26,058 bases of DNA from CAKZKT01 sp034434235. GTDB taxonomy: Bacteria; Chloroflexota; Anaerolineae; CG2-30-64-16. The DNA lies in contig DAOTZV010000018.1 in NCBI GenBank assembly GCA_034434235.1, forward strand, positions 1 through 26,058, read 5' to 3'. The position numbers were made by a program, and so were the translations under genes. Below, in pieces: positions 7,211 through 15,117 of the stretch; the stretch's first letter is position 1, and the number at the start of each line of letters is the position of its first letter. The notes under the pieces were generated by a model. That model was given only the letters and a program-made list of their open reading frames with translations. It was not told the origin of the DNA and did no database searches.

Positions 7211-8494
7211 ATGTCTACTGAAATCACCCAAATTCTGGGCCGTGAAATCCTGGACTCCCGCGGCAATCCCACCGTCGAGGTAGAGGTGTGGCTGGAATGC
7301 GAGGCGATGGGCCGCGCGGCCGTGCCGTCGGGCGCATCTACCGGCATCCACGAGGCGCTGGAGCTACGCGATGGCGACAAGGCGCGCTACGGCGGCAAGG
7401 GCGTGCTGAAGGCGGTCGAACACGTCAACAAGGAGATCGCCGATGCGCTGTTCGGCATGGATGCCCTGGATCAGGTCGCCATTGACAAGGCGATGATCGA
7501 GCTGGACGGCACGCCCAACAAGAGCAAGCTGGGTGCCAACGCGATCCTGGGCGTGAGCATGGCGGTGGCGCGCGCGGCGGCCGAGGCGGTGGGCCTGCCG
7601 CTCTACCGCTATCTGGGCGGGGTGGCGGCGCGCACGTTGCCGGTGCCGATGATGAACATCATGAACGGCGGCGCGCACGCCAACTGGCAGGGCACCGACC
7701 TGCAGGAATTCATGATCGCGCCGGTGGGCGCGCAGAACTTCCGCGAGGCGGTCCGCTGGGGGTCGGAGACCTATCAGGCGCTGAAGGCCGTGCTGAAGAG
7801 CAAGGGCTATTCGACCGGCGTCGGCGACGAGGGCGGCTTCGCGCCATCCCTTAAGACCAATGCCGAGGCGGTGGAGCTGATCATTGCGGCCATCGAAAAG
7901 GCCGGCTATCAGCCGGGCGAGGACATCTGCATTGCGCTCGATCCGGCCGCCAGCGGCTTCTACGAGGATGGCCTCTATCACCTGCGCACCGAAAACCGCA
8001 AGGTCTCCTCGGCCGAGATGGTCGCCATGTACGCCGACTGGATCAAGAAGTACCCGATCATCTCCATCGAAGATGGCCTGGCGGAAGATGACTGGGAGGG
8101 TTGGGCGCTGCTCAACCGCACCCTGGGCCAACAGATCCAACTGGTGGGCGACGACATCTTCGTCACAAACGTCAGCCGGATCGCCCGCGGCATCGCGGAG
8201 AAGACCGCCAATTCGGTGCTCATCAAGCTGAACCAGATCGGTACCCTCACCGAGACGATCAGCGCGATCCAGATGGCGTTCAAGGCCGGCTGGACCGCCA
8301 TGGTGTCGCATCGCTCGGGCGAGACGGTGGACAGCTTCATCGCCGACCTGACCGTGGCGATGGGCACCGGCCAGCTCAAGACCGGCGCACCGTGCCGCTC
8401 GGAGCGGGTGGAGAAGTACAACCAGCTCATGCGCATCGAGGAAGAGCTGGGCGACGCCGCGATCTACGCCGGCCGCAAGGCGTTCGCGCGGTGA
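7211..8494 (+). CDS. eno: Enolase
   Basis: Glycolytic enzyme interconverting 2-phosphoglycerate and phosphoenolpyruvate. The 427-residue length is typical. Catalytic residues are present: Glu207 in GDEGG, Lys339 in the signature VLIKLNQIGTLTET, His367 in SHRSGET and Lys390 in LKTGAP. Metal-site motifs LDPAAS, SIEDGL and VGDDIF are seen; the first is slightly unusual, as LDVAASEFY is the common form and here it reads LDPAASGFY. ATG 7211 follows an AGAGG ribosome-binding site. It stands 19 bases after the cNMP-domain gene, and no separate promoter is obvious in that gap. Its product, PEP, links it with ppdK at the right end of the window. Confidence 0.98.
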   Translation: MSTEITQILGREILDSRGNPTVEVEVWLECEAMGRAAVPSGASTGIHEALELRDGDKARYGGKGVLKAVEHVNKEIADALFGMDALDQVAIDKAMIELDGTPNKSKLGANAILGVSMAVARAAAEAVGLPLYRYLGGVAARTLPVPMMNIMNGGAHANWQGTDLQEFMIAPVGAQNFREAVRWGSETYQALKAVLKSKGYSTGVGDEGGFAPSLKTNAEAVELIIAAIEKAGYQPGEDICIALDPAASGFYEDGLYHLRTENRKVSSAEMVAMYADWIKKYPIISIEDGLAEDDWEGWALLNRTLGQQIQLVGDDIFVTNVSRIARGIAEKTANSVLIKLNQIGTLTETISAIQMAFKAGWTAMVSHRSGETVDSFIADLTVAMGTGQLKTGAPCRSERVEKYNQLMRIEEELGDAAIYAGRKAFAR

Positions 8495-8556
8495 GGAAGG
8501 TTGGGGGCGACCGAGGTCGCGGCTAAGGAGCCGACGGCTGGGCGTCGGCCTTCGCC

Positions 8557-8589
8557 GCCGCGTGCACCCACGCAGGTGGGTGCCGCGGC
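8557..8589 (+). terminator. Strong GC hairpin downstream of enolase
   Basis: Left arm GCCGCG-T-GCACCCAC, loop GCAG, right arm GTGGGTGC-CGCGGC: a 14-bp stem with a single bulged T. A smaller perfect hairpin (GCCGACG/CGTCGGC, 8530-8549) precedes it. Neither is followed by a T-run, so they are imperfect intrinsic terminators; they could instead stabilise the eno 3' end or be repeat elements. Confidence 0.5.
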
Positions 8590-8628
8590 GCCCCGCGCCC
8601 ATCAGCCGCGATTTCAATCGCCCCACAC

Positions 8629-8670
8629 CTCAAATTCGTTAACCCCCTTGAACTCGAATTCGTTGACCCC
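8629..8670 (+). promoter_or_regulatory. Direct repeat overlapping the -35 of a GT4 promoter (possible operator)
   Basis: Two 18-base copies, 8629-8646 and 8653-8670, agree at 16 of 18 positions (CTCRAATTCGTTRACCCC) and lie 24 bases apart. The second contains the -35 box TTGACC of the promoter at 8663. The spacing is close to two helical turns, which would suit a regulator binding one face of the DNA; duplication by chance is also possible. Confidence 0.4.
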
Positions 8671-8691
8671 GCCCCTCAAAAATGCTATACT
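8663..8691 (+). promoter_or_regulatory. Promoter of the first glycosyltransferase gene
   Basis: TTGACC (8663-8668), 17-base spacer, TATACT (8686-8691), with an extended -10 TG at 8683. Transcription would start about 8698, just before the GGAGG ribosome-binding site at 8701. Confidence 0.8.
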
Positions 8692-8715
8692 CGGGTTGCT
8701 GGAGGACGACCACCA

Positions 8716-9954
8716 TTGATATTGCACTACATCCTTGACGCGCGCACCGCCACCCCCCACTTTCCCGGCATCGGCCGCTATGTGGCCAACCTGGCGGCCG
8801 GCCTCATTCCGCTGCTGGCCGCCGACGAGCGGCTGACGATCCTTTACGACCCGGCCCATCCGCCGGCACCGGGGCCATCCGAAGCGGTTCGGCTCGTCCC
8901 GACGCCGGTATCCCCCTTCTCGCTGCGGCAACAGTGGGCGATTCCGCGATTGATTCGGGAGCTGGTTCCCATGCCGGGCGTTTTGGGGAGCACCCGGCAC
9001 GCGAGCGCCCTCTACCACAGCCCCTACTACCTGATGCCCTATCGCCCCGGCGCGGCGACCGTGCTCACCGTGTACGATCTCATCCCGCTCCTCTTCCCCG
9101 AGCACAGCACCCTGCGCGCCCGGCTCCTGTTCCGCTGGACCGCCGCGTTGGCGCTGCGCACCGCTCGCCTCGCGATCGCCATCTCCGAGTCCACCCGCGC
9201 CGACTTCCTGGCCCGCTTTCGCCTGGCCCCCGAACGCATCGTCGCCATCCCCCTGGCCGCCGATCCGATCTTCCGGCCCCCGACGGCCGGGGCCGTGGCC
9301 GCGGTGCGAGCGCGCTACGGCCTGCCGGAACGCTATGCCCTCTATCTGGGCAGCAACAAGCCGCACAAGAACCTGGTGCGACTGGTGGAGGCGTGGAACC
9401 GCGTCGCCCACAACTCGCAAATCGTTCACGGCAAGCTGGTCATCGCGGGCGCGTGGGATGAGCGCTATCCGGAGGCAAAGGAGCGGGCCGCGGCGTTGGG
9501 CCTGGGCGATCAAGTCATGTTCCTGGGCCCGGTGGCCGGCGCCGATCTGCCGGCCCTCTATGCCGCCGCGGAGCTGTTCGTGTTCCCGTCCCTCTACGAA
9601 GGGTTCGGCCTCCCCGTGCTGGAGGCGATGGCGTGCGGCACGCCGGTGATCTGCTCGAACGCGCCGGCCCTGGTCGAAGTGACCTCTGCCCCCGGCCCGC
9701 GCGCCGGCATGGCCTCGCCCCCCGGCCCCCTTCCCATGCAGGGAAGAAGAGAAAAGGAAGCAAGCGCCGCGCTGTTGGTGGATCCGCTGAATGTGTCGGA
9801 GATGGCAGAGGCGCTGGCGCGGCTGTGGACCGATCCGGCCTTGCGCGCCGAATTGCGGCAGCGCGGCCTGGCCCAGGCGCAACGCTTCAACTGGCAGACG
9901 ACCGCCCACCAGACGCTCATGTGTTACCGCGCGTTGGCCCAGGCCGATCATTGA
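8716..9954 (+). CDS. Family 4 glycosyltransferase (GT-B fold) with two in-frame repeat insertions
   Basis: Cytoplasmic sugar transferase, probably building a surface glycan on a lipid carrier. N-terminal GT-B half: GIGRYVANLAAGL, YHSPYYLMPYR, VYDLIPLLFPE. C-terminal half: LYLGSNKPHKNLVRLVEAW, FLGPVAGADLPALYAAAELFVFPS and the EGFGLPVLE (E-x7-E) nucleotide-sugar site followed by AMACGTPVI. Two stretches look foreign: about 14 residues after RELV (bases 8967-9008) containing a 32-base palindrome, and about 28 residues between LVEV and AALLVDP (bases 9682-9765), coded by a Pro/Gly/Arg-rich hairpin repeat. Both keep the frame. The start is TTG 8716, 10 bases after GGAGG; TTG 8722 is possible. Donor and acceptor cannot be told from sequence. 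Confidence 0.92.
   Translation: MILHYILDARTATPHFPGIGRYVANLAAGLIPLLAADERLTILYDPAHPPAPGPSEAVRLVPTPVSPFSLRQQWAIPRLIRELVPMPGVLGSTRHASALYHSPYYLMPYRPGAATVLTVYDLIPLLFPEHSTLRARLLFRWTAALALRTARLAIAISESTRADFLARFRLAPERIVAIPLAADPIFRPPTAGAVAAVRARYGLPERYALYLGSNKPHKNLVRLVEAWNRVAHNSQIVHGKLVIAGAWDERYPEAKERAAALGLGDQVMFLGPVAGADLPALYAAAELFVFPSLYEGFGLPVLEAMACGTPVICSNAPALVEVTSAPGPRAGMASPPGPLPMQGRREKEASAALLVDPLNVSEMAEALARLWTDPALRAELRQRGLAQAQRFNWQTTAHQTLMCYRALAQADH
8970..9001. repeat. Palindromic element, copy 2 (inside glycosyltransferase)
   Basis: A 32-base palindrome with 14-base arms CATGCCGGGCGTTT and GAGCACCCGGCACG around loop TGGG; twelve arm positions pair (two of them G-U) and two do not. Without gaps it matches the 19454-19485 element at 23 of 32 positions, with the same arm and loop sizes. 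It is read as part of the GT4 protein between RELV and ALYHSPYY. Confidence 0.55.
9682..9765 (+). repeat. In-frame hairpin-repeat insertion in the GT4 gene
   Basis: This stretch codes for a low-complexity segment (SPPGPLPMQGRREKEAS) at a place where GT4 proteins normally pass directly from a Val to AALLVDP. It contains CTTCCC-ATGCA-GGGAAG (9730-9746) preceded by a C-rich run and followed by a purine-rich run, the look of the CCCCGGCCCCTCTCCC-type hairpin repeats common between genes in several bacterial groups. The exact borders are approximate. Confidence 0.5.
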
Positions 9955-9979
9955 CCCGCCTGAAAAGTAATGTTATGAT
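9951..9979 (+). promoter_or_regulatory. Promoter of the small-protein gene
   Basis: TTGACC (9951-9956), 17-base spacer, TATGAT (9974-9979), with an extended -10 TG at 9971. The -35 overlaps the stop codon of the upstream glycosyltransferase. A start near 9986 leaves a leader of about 15 bases before ATG 10002. Confidence 0.75.
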
Positions 9980-10001
9980 GTGGCCAGTTGGAGGTGCGAT
10001 G

Positions 10002-10268
10002 ATGGCTGCGGTCTTGACATCCGAAACGATCGTGGCTCAACCCGATTGGCGCCGCAAGCTGATCGAGGCGCTGTTGGCCATGCTCGATCCTCCAGTCAAA
10101 ATCAATCGATATTCGTCCCTCAGTGTTGCAGGTTTCTGGCTGCGTGCTGAGTGGTTGTGGGAAACGCCGTTGCCGGCCGTAGAGGACGTGCTGCTGGAAA
10201 TCGCCGGAGAAGCTTACGCCCGGAATTGGATCGAAAAGCTGAAACAAAAGGGCTTTCTGAATCCTTGA
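10002..10268 (+). CDS. Small unrecognised protein (88 aa) between two glycosyltransferases
   Basis: Starts MAAVLTSETIVAQPDWRRKL and ends KLKQKGFLNP. ATG 10002 (or ATG 9999) is preceded by GGAGG at 9990-9994; the earlier in-frame ATG at 9975 lies in the -10 box and is rejected. The middle of the protein is helical and Trp/Leu-rich (FWLRAEWLWETPLPAVEDVLLEIAGEAY), and there is no signal peptide or clear membrane segment. The gene has its own promoter and overlaps the next glycosyltransferase start by TTGA, implying translational coupling. Its base composition is less GC-rich than that of its neighbours. I do not recognise a family and assign no function. Confidence 0.7.
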   Translation: MAAVLTSETIVAQPDWRRKLIEALLAMLDPPVKINRYSSLSVAGFWLRAEWLWETPLPAVEDVLLEIAGEAYARNWIEKLKQKGFLNP

Positions 10269-11356
10269 ACATCCTCCACATCTACAAGGACTACTTTCCC
10301 GTGCTCGGCGGCATCGAGAACCACATCCGCGTCCTGGCCGAGGCGCAGGCGGCCGCCGGCCATCGGGTCGCCGTGCTCGTCTGCGATCCGGGGCCGCAAA
10401 CGCGAGTGGTCGAGATGGCGGGCGTGCGCGTGATCAAGGCCGGCCGGCTGAAGACGGTCGCCTCCATGCCGATCAGCTTCAGCCAGCCGTGGCTGGTCGG
10501 CCGGCAGGCCGCGGACGTGATCCACGTCCACTCGCCCTACCCGCTGGGCGAGGTGAGCGCCGCGCTCTTCGGCCGCGGGGCAAAGCTGGTGATCACACAC
10601 CACTCCGACGTGGTGCGCCAACAGGGCTGGCTGCGCCTCTACGGGCCGCTCCTGCGGTTGATCCTACGCCGTGCCGACCGCATCATCGCCACCAGCCCGC
10701 GCTACATCGAGACCTCGCCCTGGTTGCGGCCCGTGGCCGATCGGTGTACCGTCGTCCCGCTCGGCGTGGACGTCCGGCGCTTCGCGCCGCCCCCGCAGCC
10801 GTTCAGGGGGCCGGCCACCCTCCTTTTCGCCGGCAAGCTGCGTTACTACAAAGGAGTGGACACGCTCCTGCGCGCCCTGGCCGATCTCCCCGTCGCCCAC
10901 CTGAAGGTCGTGGGCGACGGCCCCATGCGCCAGCCGTGGACCGCCCTGGCACACGAGCTGGGCATCGCCGACCGCGTCCATTTCCTGGGCGAGGTCGCCG
11001 ACGAGATGTTGCCGGCGCTTTACCACCAGGCGCACATCTTCGTCTTGCCGGCCAACGCGCGCGCCGAGGCGTTCGGCACCGTGCTCCTGGAGGCGATGGC
11101 TTCGGGCCTGCCGTGCGTGACGACCGAGGTGGGCACCGGCACCTCGTGGGTGGTGCAGGATGGCGTCACGGGCCGGGTGGTGCCGCCCCAGGATCCGGCC
11201 GCCCTGGCCGCCGCGCTGCGCGCGCTGCTCGCCGACGACGAGCTGCGCGATCGAATGGGCCGGGCCGGCCGCCAGCGCGTCCTGGCCGAATTCGACCAGG
11301 CGAAGATGGTGGAGCGGGTGATGAGGGTGTATGAGGAAGTGAAGCGTGAAACGTGA
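10265..11356 (+). CDS. Family 4 glycosyltransferase (RfaG/WcaI-like GT-B)
   Basis: 363 residues. The N-terminal half has the GT4 glycine loop (YFPVLGGIENHIRVLAE), DVIHVHSPYPLGEV and VITHHSD; the C-terminal half has LLFAGKLRYYKGVDTLLRAL, VVGDGPMRQPW, RVHFLGEV, LPALYHQAHIFVLPA and the E-x7-E site EAFGTVLLE followed by AMASGLPCV. It probably adds a hexose to a lipid-linked surface glycan. The likely start is TTG 10265, whose last bases overlap the TGA of the small upstream gene; the protein then begins at the family's usual first strand (LNILHIYKDY). The last residues (KRET) are encoded by a 7-base tandem repeat that continues past the stop. Specificity is unknown. Confidence 0.93.
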   Translation: MNILHIYKDYFPVLGGIENHIRVLAEAQAAAGHRVAVLVCDPGPQTRVVEMAGVRVIKAGRLKTVASMPISFSQPWLVGRQAADVIHVHSPYPLGEVSAALFGRGAKLVITHHSDVVRQQGWLRLYGPLLRLILRRADRIIATSPRYIETSPWLRPVADRCTVVPLGVDVRRFAPPPQPFRGPATLLFAGKLRYYKGVDTLLRALADLPVAHLKVVGDGPMRQPWTALAHELGIADRVHFLGEVADEMLPALYHQAHIFVLPANARAEAFGTVLLEAMASGLPCVTTEVGTGTSWVVQDGVTGRVVPPQDPAALAAALRALLADDELRDRMGRAGRQRVLAEFDQAKMVERVMRVYEEVKRET

Positions 11357-11382
11357 AACGTAAAACGTAAGATGTGAGGTCG
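11341..11382 (+). repeat. 7-base tandem repeat at the end of the second GT4 gene
   Basis: Units of GAAACGT: GAAGCGT, GAAACGT, GAAACGT, AAAACGT, AAGATGT, decaying outward. The stop codon TGA (11354-11356) is inside the array. Such GTGAAAC arrays are familiar between genes in Chloroflexota. On the opposite strand they would encode peptides like RFTFHVSRFT, which should not be annotated. Confidence 0.75.
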
Positions 11383-11412
11383 AGAAGAGGGCGGGCGGGG
11401 TAGATGTGCGAA

Positions 11413-11442
11413 TTGGCGTTTTGGGCATGGTCGGAGTAAGAT
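11413..11442 (+). promoter_or_regulatory. Candidate promoter of the polymerase/ligase gene
   Basis: TTGGCG (11413-11418), 18-base spacer, TAAGAT (11437-11442). The flanking words TTGGCGTTT and GTAAGATAA recur with almost the same spacing upstream of the cyclophilin gene (16082-16112). Each box is a moderate match to consensus; the recurrence is what makes it credible. Confidence 0.45.
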
Positions 11443-11472
11443 AAAGGCCGATCTATCGGGCGAGATATACAC

Positions 11473-14400
11473 ATGGAAACAAAACTCGGTCGTATCTGCA
11501 ACGCGCTGATCGAAGCCGGCTGGTTGGCCGCGCTGATCGCGACACCTCTTTTCTTCAACACTTCATCGAACCGTGTCTTCGAGCCGGACAAGCTCCACCT
11601 GTTGCGCTCCATTGCCCTGGTGATGGCCGTCGCGTGGATCGTACAACGGGTGGATGCCGGATTGGCCGGCCGGAGCGCGCCGGACGCCGACGGCAAACCT
11701 ATCGGCCTGGGAGCCGCGCTCAGCCGCACGCCGCTTGTCCTGCCGACCCTCGTCCTGGTGGCCGTCTATCTGATCAGCACCGCGCTGTCGGTCGTGCCGC
11801 GCATCAGCCTGCTCGGCTCCTACGTGCGCATGCAGGGGACGTACACCTTCATCAGCTACGTGCTGATCTTCTTCATGATCATCACCCACCTGCGCTCGCG
11901 GGCCCAGCTCAATCGCGTCTTCTACGCGGTCATCCTGACCAGCCTGCCGATTTCGATTTACGGCATCATCCAGCATTACGGCCTGGATCCGCTGCCGTGG
12001 GGCGGCGATGTCAAGGAGCGCGTGGCGGCCAACATGGGCAACGCCATCTTCGTCGCCGCCTACCTGATCATCGCCCTGTTCCTGACGCTGGAGCGGCTGA
12101 TCGCTAGCGTTGCCTCCCTGCTCAGCGAAGAGAAGGGGACGACGGCCGACGCGCTGCGCGCCGGGGGCTATCTCTTCATCCTGGCCGTCCAGGTCGTGGC
12201 GATCGTCTTCACGCAGAGCCGCGGGCCGTGGCTGGGCCTGGCCGCCGGCCTCTACGTCTTCGGGCTGATGGGCGTATTGCTCCTGGGCCGATGGGCCACC
12301 CGGCGGCTGCGCGCGGCCCCGTGGCTGGCGGCCGCCGTACGGCCGCTCTGGGCCGTGATCATCGGCCTCACGGCGGCCGGCCTGGCGTTTCTGGTCGTCT
12401 TCAACCTGCCGAACAGCCCCCTCGCCGGCCTGCGCCAGCAGCGCTTCATCGGCCGGCTGGGCACGGTGATGAGCACGACCGAAGGCACCAACGCCGTCCG
12501 CGTGTTGATCTGGGAAGGCGTGGTGGACATGATGCTCAAGCCCCATCCCCCGATCCAACAGCCGGACGGCACGCCCGACATCTGGAATCCGATCCGCCCC
12601 CTGATCGGCTACGGCCCCGAATCCATGTGGGTGGCCTACAACCGCTTCTATCCGCCCGACCTGGCGCACTATGAGGCGCGCAATGCCTCGCCCGACCGTT
12701 CGCACAACGAGACGTTCGACGCGCTGGTGCGCACGGGCCTGTTGGGCCTGGGCGTGCAGATGTGGCTCTACGTGAGCATCTTCTACTATGCGCTGCGCTG
12801 GCTCGGCCTGATCCAGAGCCAACGGCAGCGCAATCTCTTCCTGGCGCTGCTCGGCGGCAGCGCGCTCCTGGGCATCCTGATCCCGCTGATCGCCGATCAC
12901 AGCCTGCGCCTGGCGGGCATCGCGCTGCCGGCCGGCCTGATCGCCGGCCTGATCATGTACGTGACGGTGGACCTGTGGCTGGTGCCCACGCAGGCGCCGG
13001 CGGCCGAGAAGGGCGCCGCGGAGACGGCTCCCGGCAACGGACGCCATCAGCTTCTGCTCCTGGCGCTCTTTGCGGCCATCATCGCCCACTTCGTCGAGAT
13101 CCACTTCGGCATCGCCATCGCCTCGACCCTCACCACCTTCTGGACGCTGGCGGGCGTCCTGGTCGTGGCCGGCATGGGATGGGTGCGCGAGGCCGAAGAG
13201 CGGCCCGAAATGGCCATCGCTTCCGGCGCAACCCCGGTTCGGGGAGAGGCTCCGGGCGCCGCGGGGAGTGGCCGTTCAACCGCATCTGCGCCTGCGGCGT
13301 CGGCCAAACAGAAAGCGCGCGGCCGGTCGGCCGCGCCGGCTTCCGGCCGCCGCGGGGCCGAACGTCCCGCCGGCCCCCGGCCGGCCGCGACGCCCGCGCC
13401 CCACCGCGGCGCGGCATCGCCCCTGATGACCTTCCTCCCCTACGTCGGCATCGCTGCCGTCATCACGCTGATCTTGACGTGGGATTACCTGATCAACCAA
13501 ACCGCCGCGCAGTCGCCCCTCGACATCCTGTGGCGGGCGTTCACCCTCCGGATAGACAATGCCAGCTTCCGGGTCGTACAATCGCCCATGCTGCTGATGC
13601 TGATGCTCTTCACCTGGTTCGTGGGCGCGCTGCTTGCGGTCACCGAACATCGCCACCTGTGGCCGACCAGAGACAACCGGACGTGGATCGGCAACGCGCT
13701 GCTCTACCTGATCGCTGTAGTCGGCGTCTGGTTGATCTACGGCGTATTTCACGCCGGCCGGCTCTCCGTGCAGGGGCTGGCCGGGCTGAACATCTTCCGC
13801 CACGTCGCCAGCCACATCCTCGTGTTCGATCTCATCCTGTTCGGCCTGATGTTGCTCCTGGCGGCCGCGCTGGCCCTGGCCGATGTGCGGTTCCGGCTGC
13901 TGCGCTTCAGCCAGGGGACGGTCGCCGTGCCGTTGGCGGTGGGGGTTGTGGCCGCGCTCGTGGCCGTGGCGGTGATCGTCAGCGTGAACATCAGGACGGT
14001 GCAGGCCGACACCTATTACAAGCAGGGCCTGGCCTACGAAAACGCGGGCGCCTGGGATTCGGCCTCCATCTTGCACCTGGAGGCCGCCAGGCTCGAACCG
14101 GAAGAGGACTTCTACTATCTCTTCCTGGGGCGGTCGCTTCTGCAACTGGCGTCCGGCCAGCAGGTCGGCTCGGCCACCCTGCCGACCGAGGTGAGCGCGC
14201 AGCTCTCCACCCAGGAGTTGCTCGGCCTCATCGAACGCGGCATCCGGGCGCGCAACCGCGAGGACCTGATGCGCGCCAGCTACATCGCGCTGGTCACCGC
14301 GCAGCGATTGAATCCCTACAACACCGATCACGCGGCCAACCTGGCGCGGCACAACCGCTCGTGGGCCTTCACCGACGCGCTGGGGCCGAACGAGCCGCCG

Positions 14401-15117
14401 ACGAACGCGCTGTTGCGCCAGCTCGTGGCCACCCAGGCCAGGGGCGTCAACATGGCCAGGTTGCAGCAGTCGTTGGCCCACTACCGCGAGGCCGTCTCGC
14501 TCAGCCCGCACAACGCCGGCCTGTGGAACGAGCTGGCCACCACGCAGTTCATCATGGGCGATACGGAGGGCGCCCTGGCAAGCCTGCAGCGGTCGGAAGA
14601 GATCGACCCGATCTTCGTCCAGACCTACATCTATCGCGGCGACATGCTCGCCACCCTGGGCGATCGGGCCGGCGCGCTGGTGGCCTATCGCAAGGCCGCG
14701 GAGCTGGCGCGCGACGATCCGGGCGTGCTCAGCGCGGTGGGGGTCTACAGCGCGCAGACGGGCGACAATGCCGCCGCGCTGGCCGCGTTCCAGCATCTGG
14801 CCGAGATCCAGCTCGCCAACCTGAACGCCACCCAGCAACAGCTCGCGGAGCTGGACGCGCGGGTGAGCGCCCTGGGCGGCTATAGCGCGCTGTTGCCCAC
14901 CGCAAGCCAGCGCCGGGACGCCCTGCAGAACAGCATTCCCGGCCAGCGCTCGCAGTTGCACCTGACCTATCGCAACATGGCGCTGGTGCTGCGGGATTCG
15001 GGCCGCATCACCGAGGCCCTGGAGACGGCCCGCACGGCGCTGGCCTACGCATCCGACGCCGAACGGCCGACCATCGAGGCGTTGATCGCCGAACTGCAAA
15101 AGAAGGGAGGCGGATGA
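11473..15117 (+). CDS. O-antigen ligase/polymerase-like membrane protein with C-terminal TPR domain
   Basis: 1214 residues, a giant member of the Wzy/WaaL family that polymerises or ligates lipid-linked glycans outside the membrane. The N-terminal part has about ten membrane helices, the motif FTQSRGPWLGLAAG, a long external loop with the conserved RVLIWEG and the region DRSHNETFDALVRTGLLGL that typifies Wzy_C ligases. An Ala/Pro/Arg-rich segment (about 585-650) separates this from five more helices (about 655-840), then roughly 370 residues with tetratricopeptide repeats (YYKQGLAYENAGAWDSA; LAHYREAVSLSPHNAGLWNELA; GDRAGALVAYRKAAEL), probably external. ATG 11473 lacks a strong ribosome-binding site. 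It overlaps the next gene by ATGA, so the two are coupled. Polymerase and ligase cannot be separated from sequence. Confidence 0.9.
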   Translation: METKLGRICNALIEAGWLAALIATPLFFNTSSNRVFEPDKLHLLRSIALVMAVAWIVQRVDAGLAGRSAPDADGKPIGLGAALSRTPLVLPTLVLVAVYLISTALSVVPRISLLGSYVRMQGTYTFISYVLIFFMIITHLRSRAQLNRVFYAVILTSLPISIYGIIQHYGLDPLPWGGDVKERVAANMGNAIFVAAYLIIALFLTLERLIASVASLLSEEKGTTADALRAGGYLFILAVQVVAIVFTQSRGPWLGLAAGLYVFGLMGVLLLGRWATRRLRAAPWLAAAVRPLWAVIIGLTAAGLAFLVVFNLPNSPLAGLRQQRFIGRLGTVMSTTEGTNAVRVLIWEGVVDMMLKPHPPIQQPDGTPDIWNPIRPLIGYGPESMWVAYNRFYPPDLAHYEARNASPDRSHNETFDALVRTGLLGLGVQMWLYVSIFYYALRWLGLIQSQRQRNLFLALLGGSALLGILIPLIADHSLRLAGIALPAGLIAGLIMYVTVDLWLVPTQAPAAEKGAAETAPGNGRHQLLLLALFAAIIAHFVEIHFGIAIASTLTTFWTLAGVLVVAGMGWVREAEERPEMAIASGATPVRGEAPGAAGSGRSTASAPAASAKQKARGRSAAPASGRRGAERPAGPRPAATPAPHRGAASPLMTFLPYVGIAAVITLILTWDYLINQTAAQSPLDILWRAFTLRIDNASFRVVQSPMLLMLMLFTWFVGALLAVTEHRHLWPTRDNRTWIGNALLYLIAVVGVWLIYGVFHAGRLSVQGLAGLNIFRHVASHILVFDLILFGLMLLLAAALALADVRFRLLRFSQGTVAVPLAVGVVAALVAVAVIVSVNIRTVQADTYYKQGLAYENAGAWDSASILHLEAARLEPEEDFYYLFLGRSLLQLASGQQVGSATLPTEVSAQLSTQELLGLIERGIRARNREDLMRASYIALVTAQRLNPYNTDHAANLARHNRSWAFTDALGPNEPPTNALLRQLVATQARGVNMARLQQSLAHYREAVSLSPHNAGLWNELATTQFIMGDTEGALASLQRSEEIDPIFVQTYIYRGDMLATLGDRAGALVAYRKAAELARDDPGVLSAVGVYSAQTGDNAAALAAFQHLAEIQLANLNATQQQLAELDARVSALGGYSALLPTASQRRDALQNSIPGQRSQLHLTYRNMALVLRDSGRITEALETARTALAYASDAERPTIEALIAELQKKGGG

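Noticed and set aside
9975..10001. Earlier ATG (9975) for the small protein
   Set aside because: It overlaps the -10 box TATGAT of a well-formed promoter, and the GGAGG site serves the later ATG codons.
11340..11472. Minus-strand peptide with RFTFHVSRFT motifs
   Set aside because: This is the translation of a GAAACGT tandem repeat, a common false gene call.
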